Shown here in pieces: positions 28,124 to 36,750 of a DNA stretch of 64,000 nucleotides. The translations under genes were made by a program, and so were the position numbers. Below the pieces are notes generated by a model. That model ran no database searches, had not been told where the DNA came from, and was given only the letters and a program-made list of their open reading frames with translations. Position 1 is the first letter of the stretch. Every line of letters begins with the position of its first letter. This stretch comes from Streptomyces corallincola (GTDB lineage: Bacteria > Actinomycetota > Actinomycetes > Streptomycetales > Streptomycetaceae): contig NZ_JAHRXF010000011.1 in assembly GCF_019104725.1 (NCBI RefSeq), positions 62,001-126,000 of the forward strand, read 5' to 3'.

Positions 28124-28543
28124 TCAGGCGAGCGCCTGGACGGCCGCCGAGGCGAAGCCGTGGTCCTGCTCCGGGGCGCCGCCGCCGACACCGATGGCGC
28201 CGATCAGCCGACCGTCCCGGTGCACGGGCAGTCCACCGGCGATGAACAGCAGGGGGCGGTCGAGGGCGGTGGGCAGGGTGTGGAACAGGCCGCCCGGCTG
28301 CACGGCATCGACGAGGTCGGCGGTGGGCGCGTTCAGCTGGAGCGCGGTGTACGCCTTGCGGGTGCTGGTCTCACCGGAGATCAGCACGGCCCGGTCGTCC
28401 CGGCGGAAGGCGAGCAGGTGGCCCCCGGCGTCGAGGACGGTGACGCTGACGGTGACTCCGGCCTCCTCGGCGGCCCGGCGGGCCGTGGCGACGAGCAGTT
28501 CGGCGTCGTCGGTGGTGAGGGGGGTGACGGTGGTGGCGCTCAT
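28124..28543 (-). CDS. GlcG/HbpS-family protein
   Basis: The 139-residue protein is a single GlcG/HbpS domain: VSVTVLDAGGHLLAFRRDD, TSTRKAYTALQ and GAIGVGGGAPEQDHGFA near the C-terminus. HbpS of Streptomyces is an extracellular heme- and iron-binding redox sensor partner, but this copy has no visible signal peptide and no senS/senR genes beside it. It is 75 bp past the end of the GNAT gene on the other strand and follows the MFS gene, 75 bp from its stop, so co-transcription is possible. Confidence 0.85.
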   Translation of the reverse strand: MSATTVTPLTTDDAELLVATARRAAEEAGVTVSVTVLDAGGHLLAFRRDDRAVLISGETSTRKAYTALQLNAPTADLVDAVQPGGLFHTLPTALDRPLLFIAGGLPVHRDGRLIGAIGVGGGAPEQDHGFASAAVQALA

Positions 28544-28618
28544 GAGGGATCTCCTTGGTGCGGTGCTACGGGTGACGCTCGGTCGGTGCGGGCGGCGGTG
28601 CCCGCGGTACGGGGTGGC

Positions 28619-29830
28619 TCAGTGGTGCGCGGGCGCGGGCTGCTCGGCGGGGACAGCGGTCGCGTCCCCCGCGGCGCCCGGTGTGCCGTCGCGGCGCTCC
28701 AGCGCGGCCGAGACGACGGCGAGGACCAGGGCGGCGGCGGCGAGGACGGCACCGACCCAGTTGGGCGAGGTGTAGCCGTGACCGGCCGCGATGACCATGC
28801 CGCCGAGCCAGGCGGACAGGGCGTTGCCCAGGTTGAAGGCGCCGATGTTCACGGCCGACGCCAGCGTCGGGGCGCCGTGGGCCTGGTCCAGCACCCGCTT
28901 CTGGAGCGGTGGGACGGTGGCGAAGCCGAGGGCGCCGATCAGGGTGATGGTGACGGCCGCGGCGATCTTGTCGTGGGCGGTGACCGTGAACAGCGCGAGT
29001 ACGACGGCCAGGGCTCCCAGTGAGACGTACAGCATCGGCATCAGGGCGCGGTCGGCGAACCGGCCGCCGACGAGGTTGCCCGCGACCATGCCGAGGCCGA
29101 AGAGGACGAGCAGCCAGGTGACGGAGCCGTCGGCGAACCCGGCGACGTGCGTCATCATCGGCGCGATGTAGGTGACGGCCGCGAAGACACCGCCGAAGCC
29201 GAGGACGGTCATCGCCATCGCCAGGAGCACCTGGGCGTTCTTGAACGCGGCCAGTTCGTGGCGCAGCCGTACGCCCTCGGGCCGGGGCATCTCCGGGACC
29301 AGCTTGGCCACACCGGCCAGGCCCACGACACCGAGACCTGCGACGATCGTGAAGGTGACCCGCCATCCGGCGCTCTGGCCGACCAGGGTGCCGAGCGGGA
29401 CCCCGACGACATTGGCGACGGTCAGACCGGTGAACATCAGCGCGATGGCACCCGCCTTCTTCTGCGGGGCGACCAGTTCGGCCGCCACGACCGACCCGAT
29501 GCCGAAGAAGGCACCGTGCGCCAGCGAGGCGACCACCCGGCCGACCACCATGACGGCGAAGGTCGGGGCCAGCGCGGACAACAGGTTCCCGGCGATGAAC
29601 AGACCCATCAGCAGCATCAGCATCCGCTTGCGGGACACCTTCGTGCCGAGGACCGTCATCAGCGGAGCGCCGATCACCACACCGAGCGCGTAGCCGCTCA
29701 CCAGCAGCCCGGCCGTGGGGATGCCGACTCCGAAGTCGTCCGCGACCTGCGGCAGCAGGCCCATGATCACGAACTCGGTGGTCCCGATTCCGAAGGCCCC
29801 GATCGCCAGGGCGAGAAGCGCGAGAGGCAT
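28619..29830 (-). CDS. MFS drug/sugar efflux transporter (DHA1 type)
   Basis: From ATG 29830 the 403-residue protein opens MPLALLALAIGAFGIGTTEFVIMGLLP, the signature of the DHA1 arabinose/chloramphenicol exporters. It has 12 hydrophobic segments, with YALGVVIGAPLMTVLGTKVSRKRML as the loop 2-3 motif. A divergent MarR-type gene starts 145 bp away, the common arrangement for drug-responsive control of an exporter. The transported compound is unknown. Confidence 0.88.
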   Translation of the reverse strand: MPLALLALAIGAFGIGTTEFVIMGLLPQVADDFGVGIPTAGLLVSGYALGVVIGAPLMTVLGTKVSRKRMLMLLMGLFIAGNLLSALAPTFAVMVVGRVVASLAHGAFFGIGSVVAAELVAPQKKAGAIALMFTGLTVANVVGVPLGTLVGQSAGWRVTFTIVAGLGVVGLAGVAKLVPEMPRPEGVRLRHELAAFKNAQVLLAMAMTVLGFGGVFAAVTYIAPMMTHVAGFADGSVTWLLVLFGLGMVAGNLVGGRFADRALMPMLYVSLGALAVVLALFTVTAHDKIAAAVTITLIGALGFATVPPLQKRVLDQAHGAPTLASAVNIGAFNLGNALSAWLGGMVIAAGHGYTSPNWVGAVLAAAALVLAVVSAALERRDGTPGAAGDATAVPAEQPAPAHH

Positions 29831-29871
29831 GGGTGTGGACACCTTCCCGAATGATTGCAGGGGCGCTTTAC

Positions 29872-29909
29872 TTGCGTTCACAATACTTGCAGACGCTGGT
29901 TAAACGCAA
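29872..29909. promoter_or_regulatory. candidate MarR operator between the MFS and MarR genes
   Basis: Inverted arms TTGCGTT (29872-29878) and AACGCAA (29903-29909) have centres 31 bp apart, about three helix turns, in the divergent promoter region. Two CTTGC copies also occur. Assignment to the adjacent MarR protein is inferred. Confidence 0.5.
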
Positions 29910-29974
29910 ACAAGGACTATTGCGCCCGTGCTCTACCCTGGAAACCAGCCGCTCCGGGACGGAGGAGAACGCCC

Positions 29975-30433
29975 ATGACAGCGACAGACCCCGCGCTCAC
30001 CGCGCTCGCTCAGGGCTGGTGCGCCCTCTCCCTGCTGCACGGGAGGATCGAGGCGCACATCGAGCGCGCCCTGCAGGCCGGGCACGACCTGAGCGTGCGC
30101 GAGTACTCCCTGCTCGACGTGCTCAGCCGACAGCACGACGGTGAGGGCGGGCATCTCCAGATGAAGCAGGTCGCGGACGCGGTCGTGCTGAGCCAGAGCG
30201 CCACCACCCGCCTGGTGACCCGTCTGGAGGACCGGGGCCTGCTGGAGCGCTATCTGTGCCCCACCGACCGCCGGGGCATCTACACCAACGTCACCGAGGC
30301 GGGCCTGCGCCTGCTGGAGGAGGCCCGGCCGACCAACGACGGGGCACTGCGCGAGGCGCTGGACGAGGCGTCCCTCAGCCCCGAACTGGCCCCGCTGGTC
30401 CGAGTCGTGGAGTCGCTGAACGTGGCGGTGTAG
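29975..30433 (+). CDS. MarR-family transcriptional regulator
   Basis: ATG 29975, behind GGAGGAGA, gives 152 residues. The winged helix runs from about 40 to 105 and includes LQMKQVADAVVLSQSATTRLVTRLEDRGLLERYLCPTDRRG, the recognition helix and Asp-Arg wing typical of MarR. It probably represses the divergent exporter gene and itself. The shared intergenic region has an inverted repeat suited to a dimer. Confidence 0.9.
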   Translation: MTATDPALTALAQGWCALSLLHGRIEAHIERALQAGHDLSVREYSLLDVLSRQHDGEGGHLQMKQVADAVVLSQSATTRLVTRLEDRGLLERYLCPTDRRGIYTNVTEAGLRLLEEARPTNDGALREALDEASLSPELAPLVRVVESLNVAV

Positions 30434-30541
30434 GGCGTCCGGCGGACGTGCCGGTGCGGGGCACGCGGCGAGCGCGCCCGCGTCCGGCGGCACCCGGCAC
30501 CCGGCACCCTGGGGCGGAAGTGTCCGCATAGGGTGCCCGGC

Positions 30542-30994
30542 ATGGATGGACTGCGCATACGCCCGGCGACCGTGGACGACCTCCCGGCGATCGTCGCCCT
30601 GCTCGCCGACGATCCGCTGGGCGCCACTCGGGAGTCCCCGGACGATCTGACGCCCTACACGGCGGCGCTGGCACGACTGACCGCCGACCCGAACCAACGG
30701 CTCGTCGTCGCGGAACGCGCGGGCCGGGTGGTCGGCACGCTGCAACTCACGATCATCCCCGGCCTGTCCCGCAAGGGCTCGACCCGTTCGGTCGTCGAGG
30801 GCGTCCGCGTCCACACCGAGGAACGCGGCAGCGGCCTCGGCACCCGGCTCATCGAGTGGGCCGTCGCGGAATCACGGCGCGCGGACTGCCAGTTGGTGCA
30901 GCTGACCTCGGACAACACCCGCGTGGACGCCCACCGCTTCTACGAGCGCCTGGGCTTCAGCGCCTCGCACGTGGGGTTCAAGCTCCAGCTCTGA
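30542..30994 (+). CDS. GNAT-family N-acetyltransferase
   Basis: The 150-residue protein, from ATG 30542, is a single GNAT domain. It has VVGTLQLTIIPGLSRKG, the acetyl-CoA loop VHTEERGSGLGTRLIEW and the C-terminal RVDAHRFYERLGFSASH. An in-frame GTG at 30533 would add three residues. The substrate cannot be predicted. It converges with the serine hydrolase gene; a parS-cored hairpin separates them. Confidence 0.87.
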   Translation: MDGLRIRPATVDDLPAIVALLADDPLGATRESPDDLTPYTAALARLTADPNQRLVVAERAGRVVGTLQLTIIPGLSRKGSTRSVVEGVRVHTEERGSGLGTRLIEWAVAESRRADCQLVQLTSDNTRVDAHRFYERLGFSASHVGFKLQL

Positions 30995-31026
30995 GCGGGC
31001 CTTTCCAGCGGCAGTTGGGGTTCGCG

Positions 31027-31058
31027 GTTGGGGGTGTTTCACGTGAAACACCCCCAAC
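31027..31058. terminator. bidirectional hairpin with a perfect parS at its centre
   Basis: A 32-bp perfect palindrome (arms GTTGGGGGT/ACCCCCAAC) encloses GTTTCACGTGAAAC at 31036-31049. It lies 32 bp after the GNAT stop and 10 bp after the serine hydrolase stop, the expected place for a shared terminator. There is no T-tract. Confidence 0.8.
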
Positions 31059-31068
31059 TGCCTGCCCT

Positions 31069-32457
31069 CTACGACGTAACCCCGCGCCACCCCTCCGGGT
31101 CCACTCCGCCGGGCACCCCGGCGTCCTGCTCGTAGGGCTGCCGGGTGAACACGAACGACCCGACGTCGAGGTGCCGTACCGAACCGTCCGTCCGGCGTAC
31201 GACGCGCAGCTCTTCCCCGGCGTAGTAGCCCTCAAGGCCCGTCCATGTGCCGTCCCCGGCGGGCCGGAAGCGCGCGCGGCGCCCGGCGCCGTTCAGCGGC
31301 CCGAGCGCGAGCAGCCCGTCCGCCGTCACCCGCAGTCCGAAGGCGTGCGTGCCCCAGTACCAGGGCCCTGCCAGCTCCAGCACCGCCGGATCGACCTCGG
31401 CGGCCGGGCGCCACGGCTCGGGGATGCGCGGCTCGGCCTCGGCCACGATCCGTACGAGGTCGGCGCCGATCGCGCCGAGCAGCGGGCCGCTGGTGCAGTT
31501 GGCCAGGACGACGGCTGCCACGTCGTCCTCCACGCTGATGCTGAGGTTGGCGAGGAAGCCCGGCACGGAGCCGGAGTGCCCGACCACGAGCCTGCCGTCC
31601 CGGCGCAGTACCTGCATGCCCAGCCCGTATGTGGAGCCGTCCAGCACATCGGCGGCCTCGGCGGGCGCCGCGGGCGTCCGCATCTCCCGCAGCGAGTCAG
31701 CGCCGAGCACCCGGTCGTCTCCCCCGGCCAGGAACACGGCGAACCGCGCGAGGTCCGCCGTGGTGGACCAGAGCTGCCCGGCGGCGGCCATCCGGCCCAG
31801 GTCCTCGACCACTTCGGGCAGCAGCGCGTCCGCCCAGGGATGTACGGCCCAGCCGTCGGCGTACGGCGCCACCGGGCCGTACGTGGTGCGGCGCAGCCCG
31901 AGCGGTTCGAGCACCTCGGCCCGCAGCACGTCGATCCACGGAGCGCCGCGCTTCTCCTCGACGAGCGCGCCGAGCAGTGTGTACCCGGTGTTGGAGTAGT
32001 GGTGACGGCGCCCGACAGGGTGCCGGAACGGCCGCTCGCCCAGTACATCGCCCAGTTCCGGGCGCACCGCTCCGGGGGTCCGCTCCCACCAGGGCGCAGG
32101 GGACTCCGCCGCCAACCCGGCCGTGTGCGCGAGCAGTTCGGCGATGGTCGCCTCTCCAGCGCCGGTGCCCGGCAGATGTTTCTCCAGCGGGTCCCCGAGG
32201 TCCAGCAGCCCCTCGTCCCGCAGCCGCAGCACCAGGACGGCGGTGAAGGTCTTGGTGATGGACCCGATCCGGTACTGCACGTCCTGTCCGGTGTCTCCCC
32301 CGCCGAGGCCGCCCCACCCCCCGTGCCACACGGTCCGCCCACCCCGGACGACAGCCGCCACCACCGAAGGCGCCCGTCCCTCGGCCTGCCCCCGAGCGAC
32401 CCGCTCCACCAGCGCCCGCCGCGTCCCGTCCAGCAATTCGTCCTGAGAACTCGTCAT
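31069..32457 (-). CDS. beta-lactamase-family serine hydrolase
   Basis: The 462-residue protein has the class C / DD-peptidase active-site set: GSITKTF with Ser66-x-x-Lys69, YSNTGYTLLG (Y-x-N) near 157-165 and GHSGSVPGF (H-x-G) near 302. There is no signal peptide or membrane segment, so it is probably cytoplasmic, like esterase-type members. Residues after ~350 form a separate beta-rich domain. It may hydrolyse esters or D-amino-acid peptides rather than beta-lactam drugs. Confidence 0.86.
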   Translation of the reverse strand: MTSSQDELLDGTRRALVERVARGQAEGRAPSVVAAVVRGGRTVWHGGWGGLGGGDTGQDVQYRIGSITKTFTAVLVLRLRDEGLLDLGDPLEKHLPGTGAGEATIAELLAHTAGLAAESPAPWWERTPGAVRPELGDVLGERPFRHPVGRRHHYSNTGYTLLGALVEEKRGAPWIDVLRAEVLEPLGLRRTTYGPVAPYADGWAVHPWADALLPEVVEDLGRMAAAGQLWSTTADLARFAVFLAGGDDRVLGADSLREMRTPAAPAEAADVLDGSTYGLGMQVLRRDGRLVVGHSGSVPGFLANLSISVEDDVAAVVLANCTSGPLLGAIGADLVRIVAEAEPRIPEPWRPAAEVDPAVLELAGPWYWGTHAFGLRVTADGLLALGPLNGAGRRARFRPAGDGTWTGLEGYYAGEELRVVRRTDGSVRHLDVGSFVFTRQPYEQDAGVPGGVDPEGWRGVTS

Positions 32458-32540
32458 GCCCCCAGTCCACCGGCTACACCCCGGAAGGTCGAATCCATTT
32501 GGCGGAATCCGACTCCGTGAACCCGTGGAGATGGCCCCGC

Positions 32541-34019
32541 TCAGGTCTGTGCCATGTCCACGAAGCGGGAGTAGTGGCCCTGGAAGGCGACCGTGATGGT
32601 GGCGGTGGGGCCGTTTCGGTGCTTGGCGACGATGAGGTCGGCCTCACCGGCGCGGGGGGACTCCTTCTCGTAGGCGTCCTCGCGGTGGAGCAGGATGACC
32701 ATGTCGGCGTCCTGCTCGATGGAGCCGGACTCTCGCAGGTCGGAGACCATCGGCTTCTTGTCGGTGCGCTGTTCGGGACCGCGGTTCAGCTGGGACAGCG
32801 CGATGACCGGGATCTCCAGCTCCTTGGCGAGCAGCTTGAGGTTACGGGACATGTCCGAGACCTCCTGCTGACGGCTCTCGGACCGCTTGGAGCCACCGGC
32901 CTGCATCAGCTGGAGATAGTCGATGACGACAAGTTTGATGTCGTTGCGCTGCTTGAGCCGACGGCACTTCGCGCGGATCTCCATCATCGACAGGTTCGGG
33001 GAGTCGTCGATGAACAGCGGCGCGGCGGACACGTCGGGCATGCGGCGGGCGAGCCGGGTCCAGTCCTCGTCCGTCATCGTGCCGGACCGCATGTGGTGGA
33101 GCGCGACGCGGGCCTCGGCGGACAGCAGACGCATGGCGATCTCGTTGCGGCCCATTTCGAGGGAGAAGATCACACTCGGCAGGTTGTGCTTGATCGAGGC
33201 GGCCCGCGCGAAGTCCAGCGCGAGCGTGGACTTGCCCATCGCGGGACGGGCCGCGATGACGATCATCTGACCGGGATGCAGTCCGTTGGTGAGCGAGTCG
33301 AAGTCGGTGAACCCGGTCGGCACCCCGGTCATCTCACCGCTGCGGGAGCCGATCGCCTCGATCTCGTCGAGAGCGCCCTCCATGATGTCGCCCAGCGGCA
33401 GATAGTCCTCGCTGGTGCGCTGCTCGGTGACCGCGTAGATCTCGGCCTGGGCCCGGTTGACGATCTCGTCCACGTCGTCGTCACCGGCGTACCCCATCTG
33501 CGTGATGCGGGTGCCCGCCTCGACCAGCCGCCGCAGGACGGCGCGCTCGTGCACGATCTCCGCGTAGTACTCGGCGTTCGCCGCCGTGGGCACGGTCTGG
33601 ACGAGTGTGTGCAGATAGGTCGCGCCGCCGACCTTGTTGATCTCGCCGCGCCGGGTGAGTTCGGCCGCGATCGTGATCGGGTCGGCGGGCTCGCCCTTGG
33701 CGTAGATGTCGAGGATCGCCTGGTAGATCGTCTCGTGGGCGGGCTTGTAGAAGTCGTGGCCCTTGAGGACCTCCACCACGTCGGCGATGGCGTCCTTGGA
33801 CAGGAGCATGCCGCCCAGCACCGACTGTTCGGCGTCGAGGTCCTGCGGGGGCACGCGCTCGAAAGAGGTGCCGCCGCCGTCCCAGCCGCCGCCCTCGCTG
33901 CCCCGCTCGTGCTGGTCCTCGCGGGCCCGCGCGGTGTCCCCGCGCCGTCGGGAGGCCGGAAGCCGATCGCTGGGCCCGCTGTCCGCCCACGGATCGTCCA
34001 GGGGCTCGGAAATGCTCAC
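32541..34019 (-). CDS. dnaB: replicative DNA helicase DnaB
   Basis: GTG 34019 follows GGGAGGAGG and gives 492 residues. The N-terminal primase-interacting domain starts at about 50 (FERVPPQDLDAEQSVLGGMLLS), then comes the RecA-like motor with Walker A ARPAMGKST, SLEMGRNEIAMR and IDYLQLM. No intein is present. DnaB is the hexameric helicase at the replication fork. Upstream lies a cluster of DnaA-box-like sequences. The gene is downstream of the rpsF-ssb-rpsR-rplI operon on the same strand, with the rightward MATE gene between them. Confidence 0.97.
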   Translation of the reverse strand: MSISEPLDDPWADSGPSDRLPASRRRGDTARAREDQHERGSEGGGWDGGGTSFERVPPQDLDAEQSVLGGMLLSKDAIADVVEVLKGHDFYKPAHETIYQAILDIYAKGEPADPITIAAELTRRGEINKVGGATYLHTLVQTVPTAANAEYYAEIVHERAVLRRLVEAGTRITQMGYAGDDDVDEIVNRAQAEIYAVTEQRTSEDYLPLGDIMEGALDEIEAIGSRSGEMTGVPTGFTDFDSLTNGLHPGQMIVIAARPAMGKSTLALDFARAASIKHNLPSVIFSLEMGRNEIAMRLLSAEARVALHHMRSGTMTDEDWTRLARRMPDVSAAPLFIDDSPNLSMMEIRAKCRRLKQRNDIKLVVIDYLQLMQAGGSKRSESRQQEVSDMSRNLKLLAKELEIPVIALSQLNRGPEQRTDKKPMVSDLRESGSIEQDADMVILLHREDAYEKESPRAGEADLIVAKHRNGPTATITVAFQGHYSRFVDMAQT

Positions 34020-34201
34020 CGAGCGACCTCCTCCCGTCCGCACGGCGGACCTCGCCGTGCCCTCAGTTGTACGGCACGACACTGACAAATAAGCGGCCCG
34101 GTTCCGGTTCTGACGCGTCGTTTTCCCACCGGTTTTCCGGGCCGGAAGACACAGCGGGCGCCGGACCACGTTAGGCCCGTGGGCACCGTCAGCCAATCTG
34201 G

Positions 34202-34290
34202 TTATCCACAGGGCTTGTGGATGACGGGCCCGATGCTGTGGAGAACTCCCCGAAACCTGTGCACGACCCGGTGGACAGCCCTGTGAACAA
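34202..34290. promoter_or_regulatory. cluster of DnaA-box-like sequences upstream of dnaB
   Basis: A perfect TTATCCACA is at 34202-34210. Near matches on the other strand are at 34216-34224 (TCATCCACA), 34237-34245 (TTCTCCACA) and 34282-34290 (TTGTTCACA). The Streptomyces consensus is TTGTCCACA. Confidence 0.6.
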
Positions 34291-34435
34291 GCCCTCGATC
34301 ACTCGGCGCCCACCACTCTGACCTGCACTTTCATCATCCACCGGCTGTGCAGGAGAAAAACTTTCCCCATCGGGCCAAGTTCCCGTCGAACACACCGCCC
34401 ATCCATCCGAACCGAGACGATCAGTAAGGGTCTCT

Positions 34436-34471
34436 ATGCAATTGCATCTCTTACCTGTGGAAGATTAGATT
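34436..34471 (+). promoter_or_regulatory. probable leaderless promoter of the MATE gene
   Basis: TTGCAT (34442-34447), 18 bp, TAGATT (34466-34471), then the ATG at 34479, so transcription would start at or next to the start codon. The -35 lies in the perfect palindrome ATGCAATTGCAT (34436-34447). Confidence 0.5.
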
Positions 34472-34478
34472 GGTGGGC

Positions 34479-35816
34479 ATGACCCAGGCCCCACCGACGC
34501 TCCGGGCACCCGTGCGCCGACCCGACCGTGAGATCGTCGCACTCGCCCTCCCGGCCTTCGGCGCACTCGTCGCCGAGCCCCTGTTCGTCATGGCGGACAG
34601 CGCGATCGTCGGCCATCTCGGCACCGCGCAGCTCGCCGGTCTGGGCGTCGCCTCGGCCCTGATCACCACCGCCGTGAGCGTCTTCGTCTTCCTCGCCTAC
34701 GCCACCACGGCCGCCGTCGCGCGCCGCCTCGGCGCCGGTGACCTCCCGGCCGCCATCCGCCAGGGCATGGACGGCATCTGGCTCGCCCTGCTGCTCGGCG
34801 CCGTCGTCGCCGCTCTCGTGCAGCCGCTCGCGCCGGGCATCGTGGACCTCCTCGGCGCCTCCTCCGACGCGGCTCCCTACGCCATCACCTATCTGCGGAT
34901 CTCCGCACTCGGTGTCCCGGCCATGCTGATCGTTCTCGCCGCCACCGGTGTCCTGCGCGGTCTCCAGGACACCAGGACCCCGCTGTACGTCGCCGTCGGC
35001 GGTTTCGCGGCGAACGCGTGCCTGAACGCGGGCCTCGTCTACGGTGCCGGACTGGGCATCGCGGGTTCCGCCTGGGGCACGGTCACCGCCCAGTGCGCGA
35101 TGGCGGCCGTCTATCTGGTCGTGGTGGTGCGCGGCGCGCGGCGGCACGGCGCCTCGCTCCGGCCGGACGCGGCAGGCATCCGAGCCTCCGCCCAGGCGGG
35201 AGCACCCCTGCTGGTGCGGACGCTGTCCCTGCGGGCGATCCTCGTCATCGCCACGGCGGTCGCGGCCCGGCTCGGGGACGCCGACATCGCCGCCCACCAG
35301 ATCGTCCTGTCTCTGTGGAGCCTGCTCGCCTTCGCGCTCGACGCGATCGCCATCGCCGGGCAGGCCATCATCGGCCGCTGTCTCGGCGCCGACGACGCAC
35401 CGGGCGCCCGCGCGGCCTGTCGTCGCATGGTCCAGTGGGGGATCGCCACCGGTGTCGCCCTGGGCGTCCTGGTGGTGGCCGCGCGCCCGCTGTTCCTGCC
35501 GCTGTTCACCGGTGACTCCCTGGTCCGGCACACCGCGCTGCCCGCCCTGCTGATCGTCGCCCTGTCCCAGCCCGTCTGCGGAGTGGTGTTCGTCCTCGAC
35601 GGCGTACTGATGGGGGCGGGGGACGGGCGCTATCTGGCCTGGGCGATGGTCGCCACTCTGCCAGTCTTCGCCCCGGTCGCGTTCCTGGTCCCCCTCTGGG
35701 GTGGCGGGCTGACCGCGCTGTGGGGCGCCATGACGCTGATGATGGCCGTCCGGATGCTCACCCTGTGGCTGCGCGCCCGCTCCGGCCGCTGGCTCGTCAC
35801 CGGCGCGACGCGCTGA
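34479..35816 (+). CDS. MATE-family efflux transporter (DinF-like)
   Basis: The 445-residue protein has 12 hydrophobic segments in two similar halves and starts, after a short polar lead, REIVALALPAFGALVAEPLFVMADSAIVGHLG, the MATE family pattern. MATE proteins export cationic compounds in exchange for Na+ or H+; the DinF group also relates to oxidative stress. ATG 34479 lies seven bases after a -10-like TAGATT, so the mRNA may be leaderless. It is divergent from dnaB and converges with rplI. Confidence 0.9.
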   Translation: MTQAPPTLRAPVRRPDREIVALALPAFGALVAEPLFVMADSAIVGHLGTAQLAGLGVASALITTAVSVFVFLAYATTAAVARRLGAGDLPAAIRQGMDGIWLALLLGAVVAALVQPLAPGIVDLLGASSDAAPYAITYLRISALGVPAMLIVLAATGVLRGLQDTRTPLYVAVGGFAANACLNAGLVYGAGLGIAGSAWGTVTAQCAMAAVYLVVVVRGARRHGASLRPDAAGIRASAQAGAPLLVRTLSLRAILVIATAVAARLGDADIAAHQIVLSLWSLLAFALDAIAIAGQAIIGRCLGADDAPGARAACRRMVQWGIATGVALGVLVVAARPLFLPLFTGDSLVRHTALPALLIVALSQPVCGVVFVLDGVLMGAGDGRYLAWAMVATLPVFAPVAFLVPLWGGGLTALWGAMTLMMAVRMLTLWLRARSGRWLVTGATR

Positions 35817-35853
35817 GCATCCCGTAGTACCCCGTAGCCCCCGGCAGCCGGAT

Positions 35854-35903
35854 GTTTCACGTGAAACCGCTGTACCGCGTGAAACGGCTGTTTCACGTGA
35901 AAC
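35854..35903. promoter_or_regulatory. triple parS array with 18-bp period
   Basis: Perfect parS sites at 35854-35867 and 35890-35903 flank GTACCGCGTGAAAC (35872-35885), a three-mismatch copy. Start-to-start spacing is exactly 18 bp twice, and CGCT/GGCT follow the first two units. The array lies between the convergent MATE and rplI genes. Confidence 0.95.
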
Positions 35904-35919
35904 ATCGCGCCGACAGACG

Positions 35920-35955
35920 GAAGAGGGGCCGCACCCGAAGGCACGGCCCCTCTTC
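35920..35955 (-). terminator. terminator of the rpsF-ssb-rpsR-rplI operon
   Basis: A 12-bp perfect stem, GAAGAGGGGCCG/CGGCCCCTCTTC, lies 35 bp past the rplI stop. It could serve both convergent genes. Confidence 0.75.
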
Positions 35956-35990
35956 ACCGGCTCGTACGAGCACGGCGATCACGCGGCGGT

Positions 35991-36437
35991 TCAGGCCGCG
36001 ACGACCTCGATGTTGACCTTGGCGGCAACCTCGGGGTGCAGACGCACGGACGACTGGTGGGCGCCCAGGGTCTTGATCGGCGTGGTCAGCTCGATGCGGC
36101 GCTTGTCCACCTCGGGGCCACCGGACGCCTTGATCGCGGAAGCGATGTCGGCCGGGGTGACGGAACCGAAGAGACGACCGGCGTCGCCGGAGCGAACGGC
36201 CAGACGGACCTTCACGCCTTCGAGCTGGGCCTTGATCGCGTTGGCCTGCTCGATGGTCTGGATCTCGTGGATCTTGCGGGCGCGGCGGATCTGCGCCACG
36301 TCCTTCTCGCCACCCTTGGTCCAGCGGATAGCGAACTTCCGCGGGATCAGGTAGTTGCGAGCGTAACCGTCCTTGACGTCAACGACATCGCCGGCGGCAC
36401 CGAGGCCAGAGACCTCGTGGGTGAGGATGATCTTCAT
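35991..36437 (-). CDS. rplI: 50S ribosomal protein L9
   Basis: The 148-residue protein has the L9 N-terminal signature [36 protein letters not shown], a long connecting helix (about 41-75) and the C-terminal domain with [14 protein letters not shown]9 binds 23S rRNA near the base of the L1 stalk and supports reading-frame maintenance. It is the last gene of rpsF-ssb-rpsR-rplI, 18 bp after rpsR. Confidence 0.98.
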   Translation of the reverse strand: MKIILTHEVSGLGAAGDVVDVKDGYARNYLIPRKFAIRWTKGGEKDVAQIRRARKIHEIQTIEQANAIKAQLEGVKVRLAVRSGDAGRLFGSVTPADIASAIKASGGPEVDKRRIELTTPIKTLGAHQSSVRLHPEVAAKVNIEVVAA

Positions 36438-36455
36438 GTTTCGGTCACCCTTCCC

Positions 36456-36692
36456 TTATCGCGCGGTGGACGTGTAGGGCAGCAGCGCCATCTCACGGCT
36501 GTTCTTGACGGCCGTGGCGACGTCACGCTGGTGCTGCGTGCAGTTGCCGGTCACGCGGCGGGCACGGATCTTGCCGCGGTCGGAAATGTACTTCCGCAGC
36601 ATGTTCGTGTCCTTGTAGTCCACGTACGTGACCTTGTCCTTGCAGAAAGCGCAGACCTTCTTCTTCGGCTTGCGCACAGGCGGCTTCGCCAT
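36456..36692 (-). CDS. rpsR: 30S ribosomal protein S18 (zinc-binding, C+ type)
   Basis: The 78-residue protein carries the S18 core [24 protein letters not shown]. It retains a VCAFC pair near the N-terminus, a third Cys in GNCTQHQ and a nearby His, so it is the zinc-binding (C+) paralogue. Streptomycetes usually also have a zinc-independent copy induced by Zur. S18 pairs with S6 on the 30S platform. It lies 58 bp downstream of ssb. Confidence 0.97.
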   Translation of the reverse strand: MAKPPVRKPKKKVCAFCKDKVTYVDYKDTNMLRKYISDRGKIRARRVTGNCTQHQRDVATAVKNSREMALLPYTSTAR

Positions 36693-36750
36693 GATGTATC
36701 TCCTGTGTGATCAAGAAGTGGGGGTACGGCCCACCCCTGGGTCCGAGGAC

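Larger units (their letters stand above)
34020..34478. other. dnaB-MATE divergent intergenic region
   Basis: This 459-bp region holds the DnaA-box-like cluster (34202-34290) and a probable leaderless promoter for the MATE gene (34436-34471). Nothing else was recognised. Confidence 0.7.

Noticed and set aside
31069..32457. Secreted beta-lactamase resistance gene
   Set aside because: No signal peptide; the fold is shared by esterases and peptidases.
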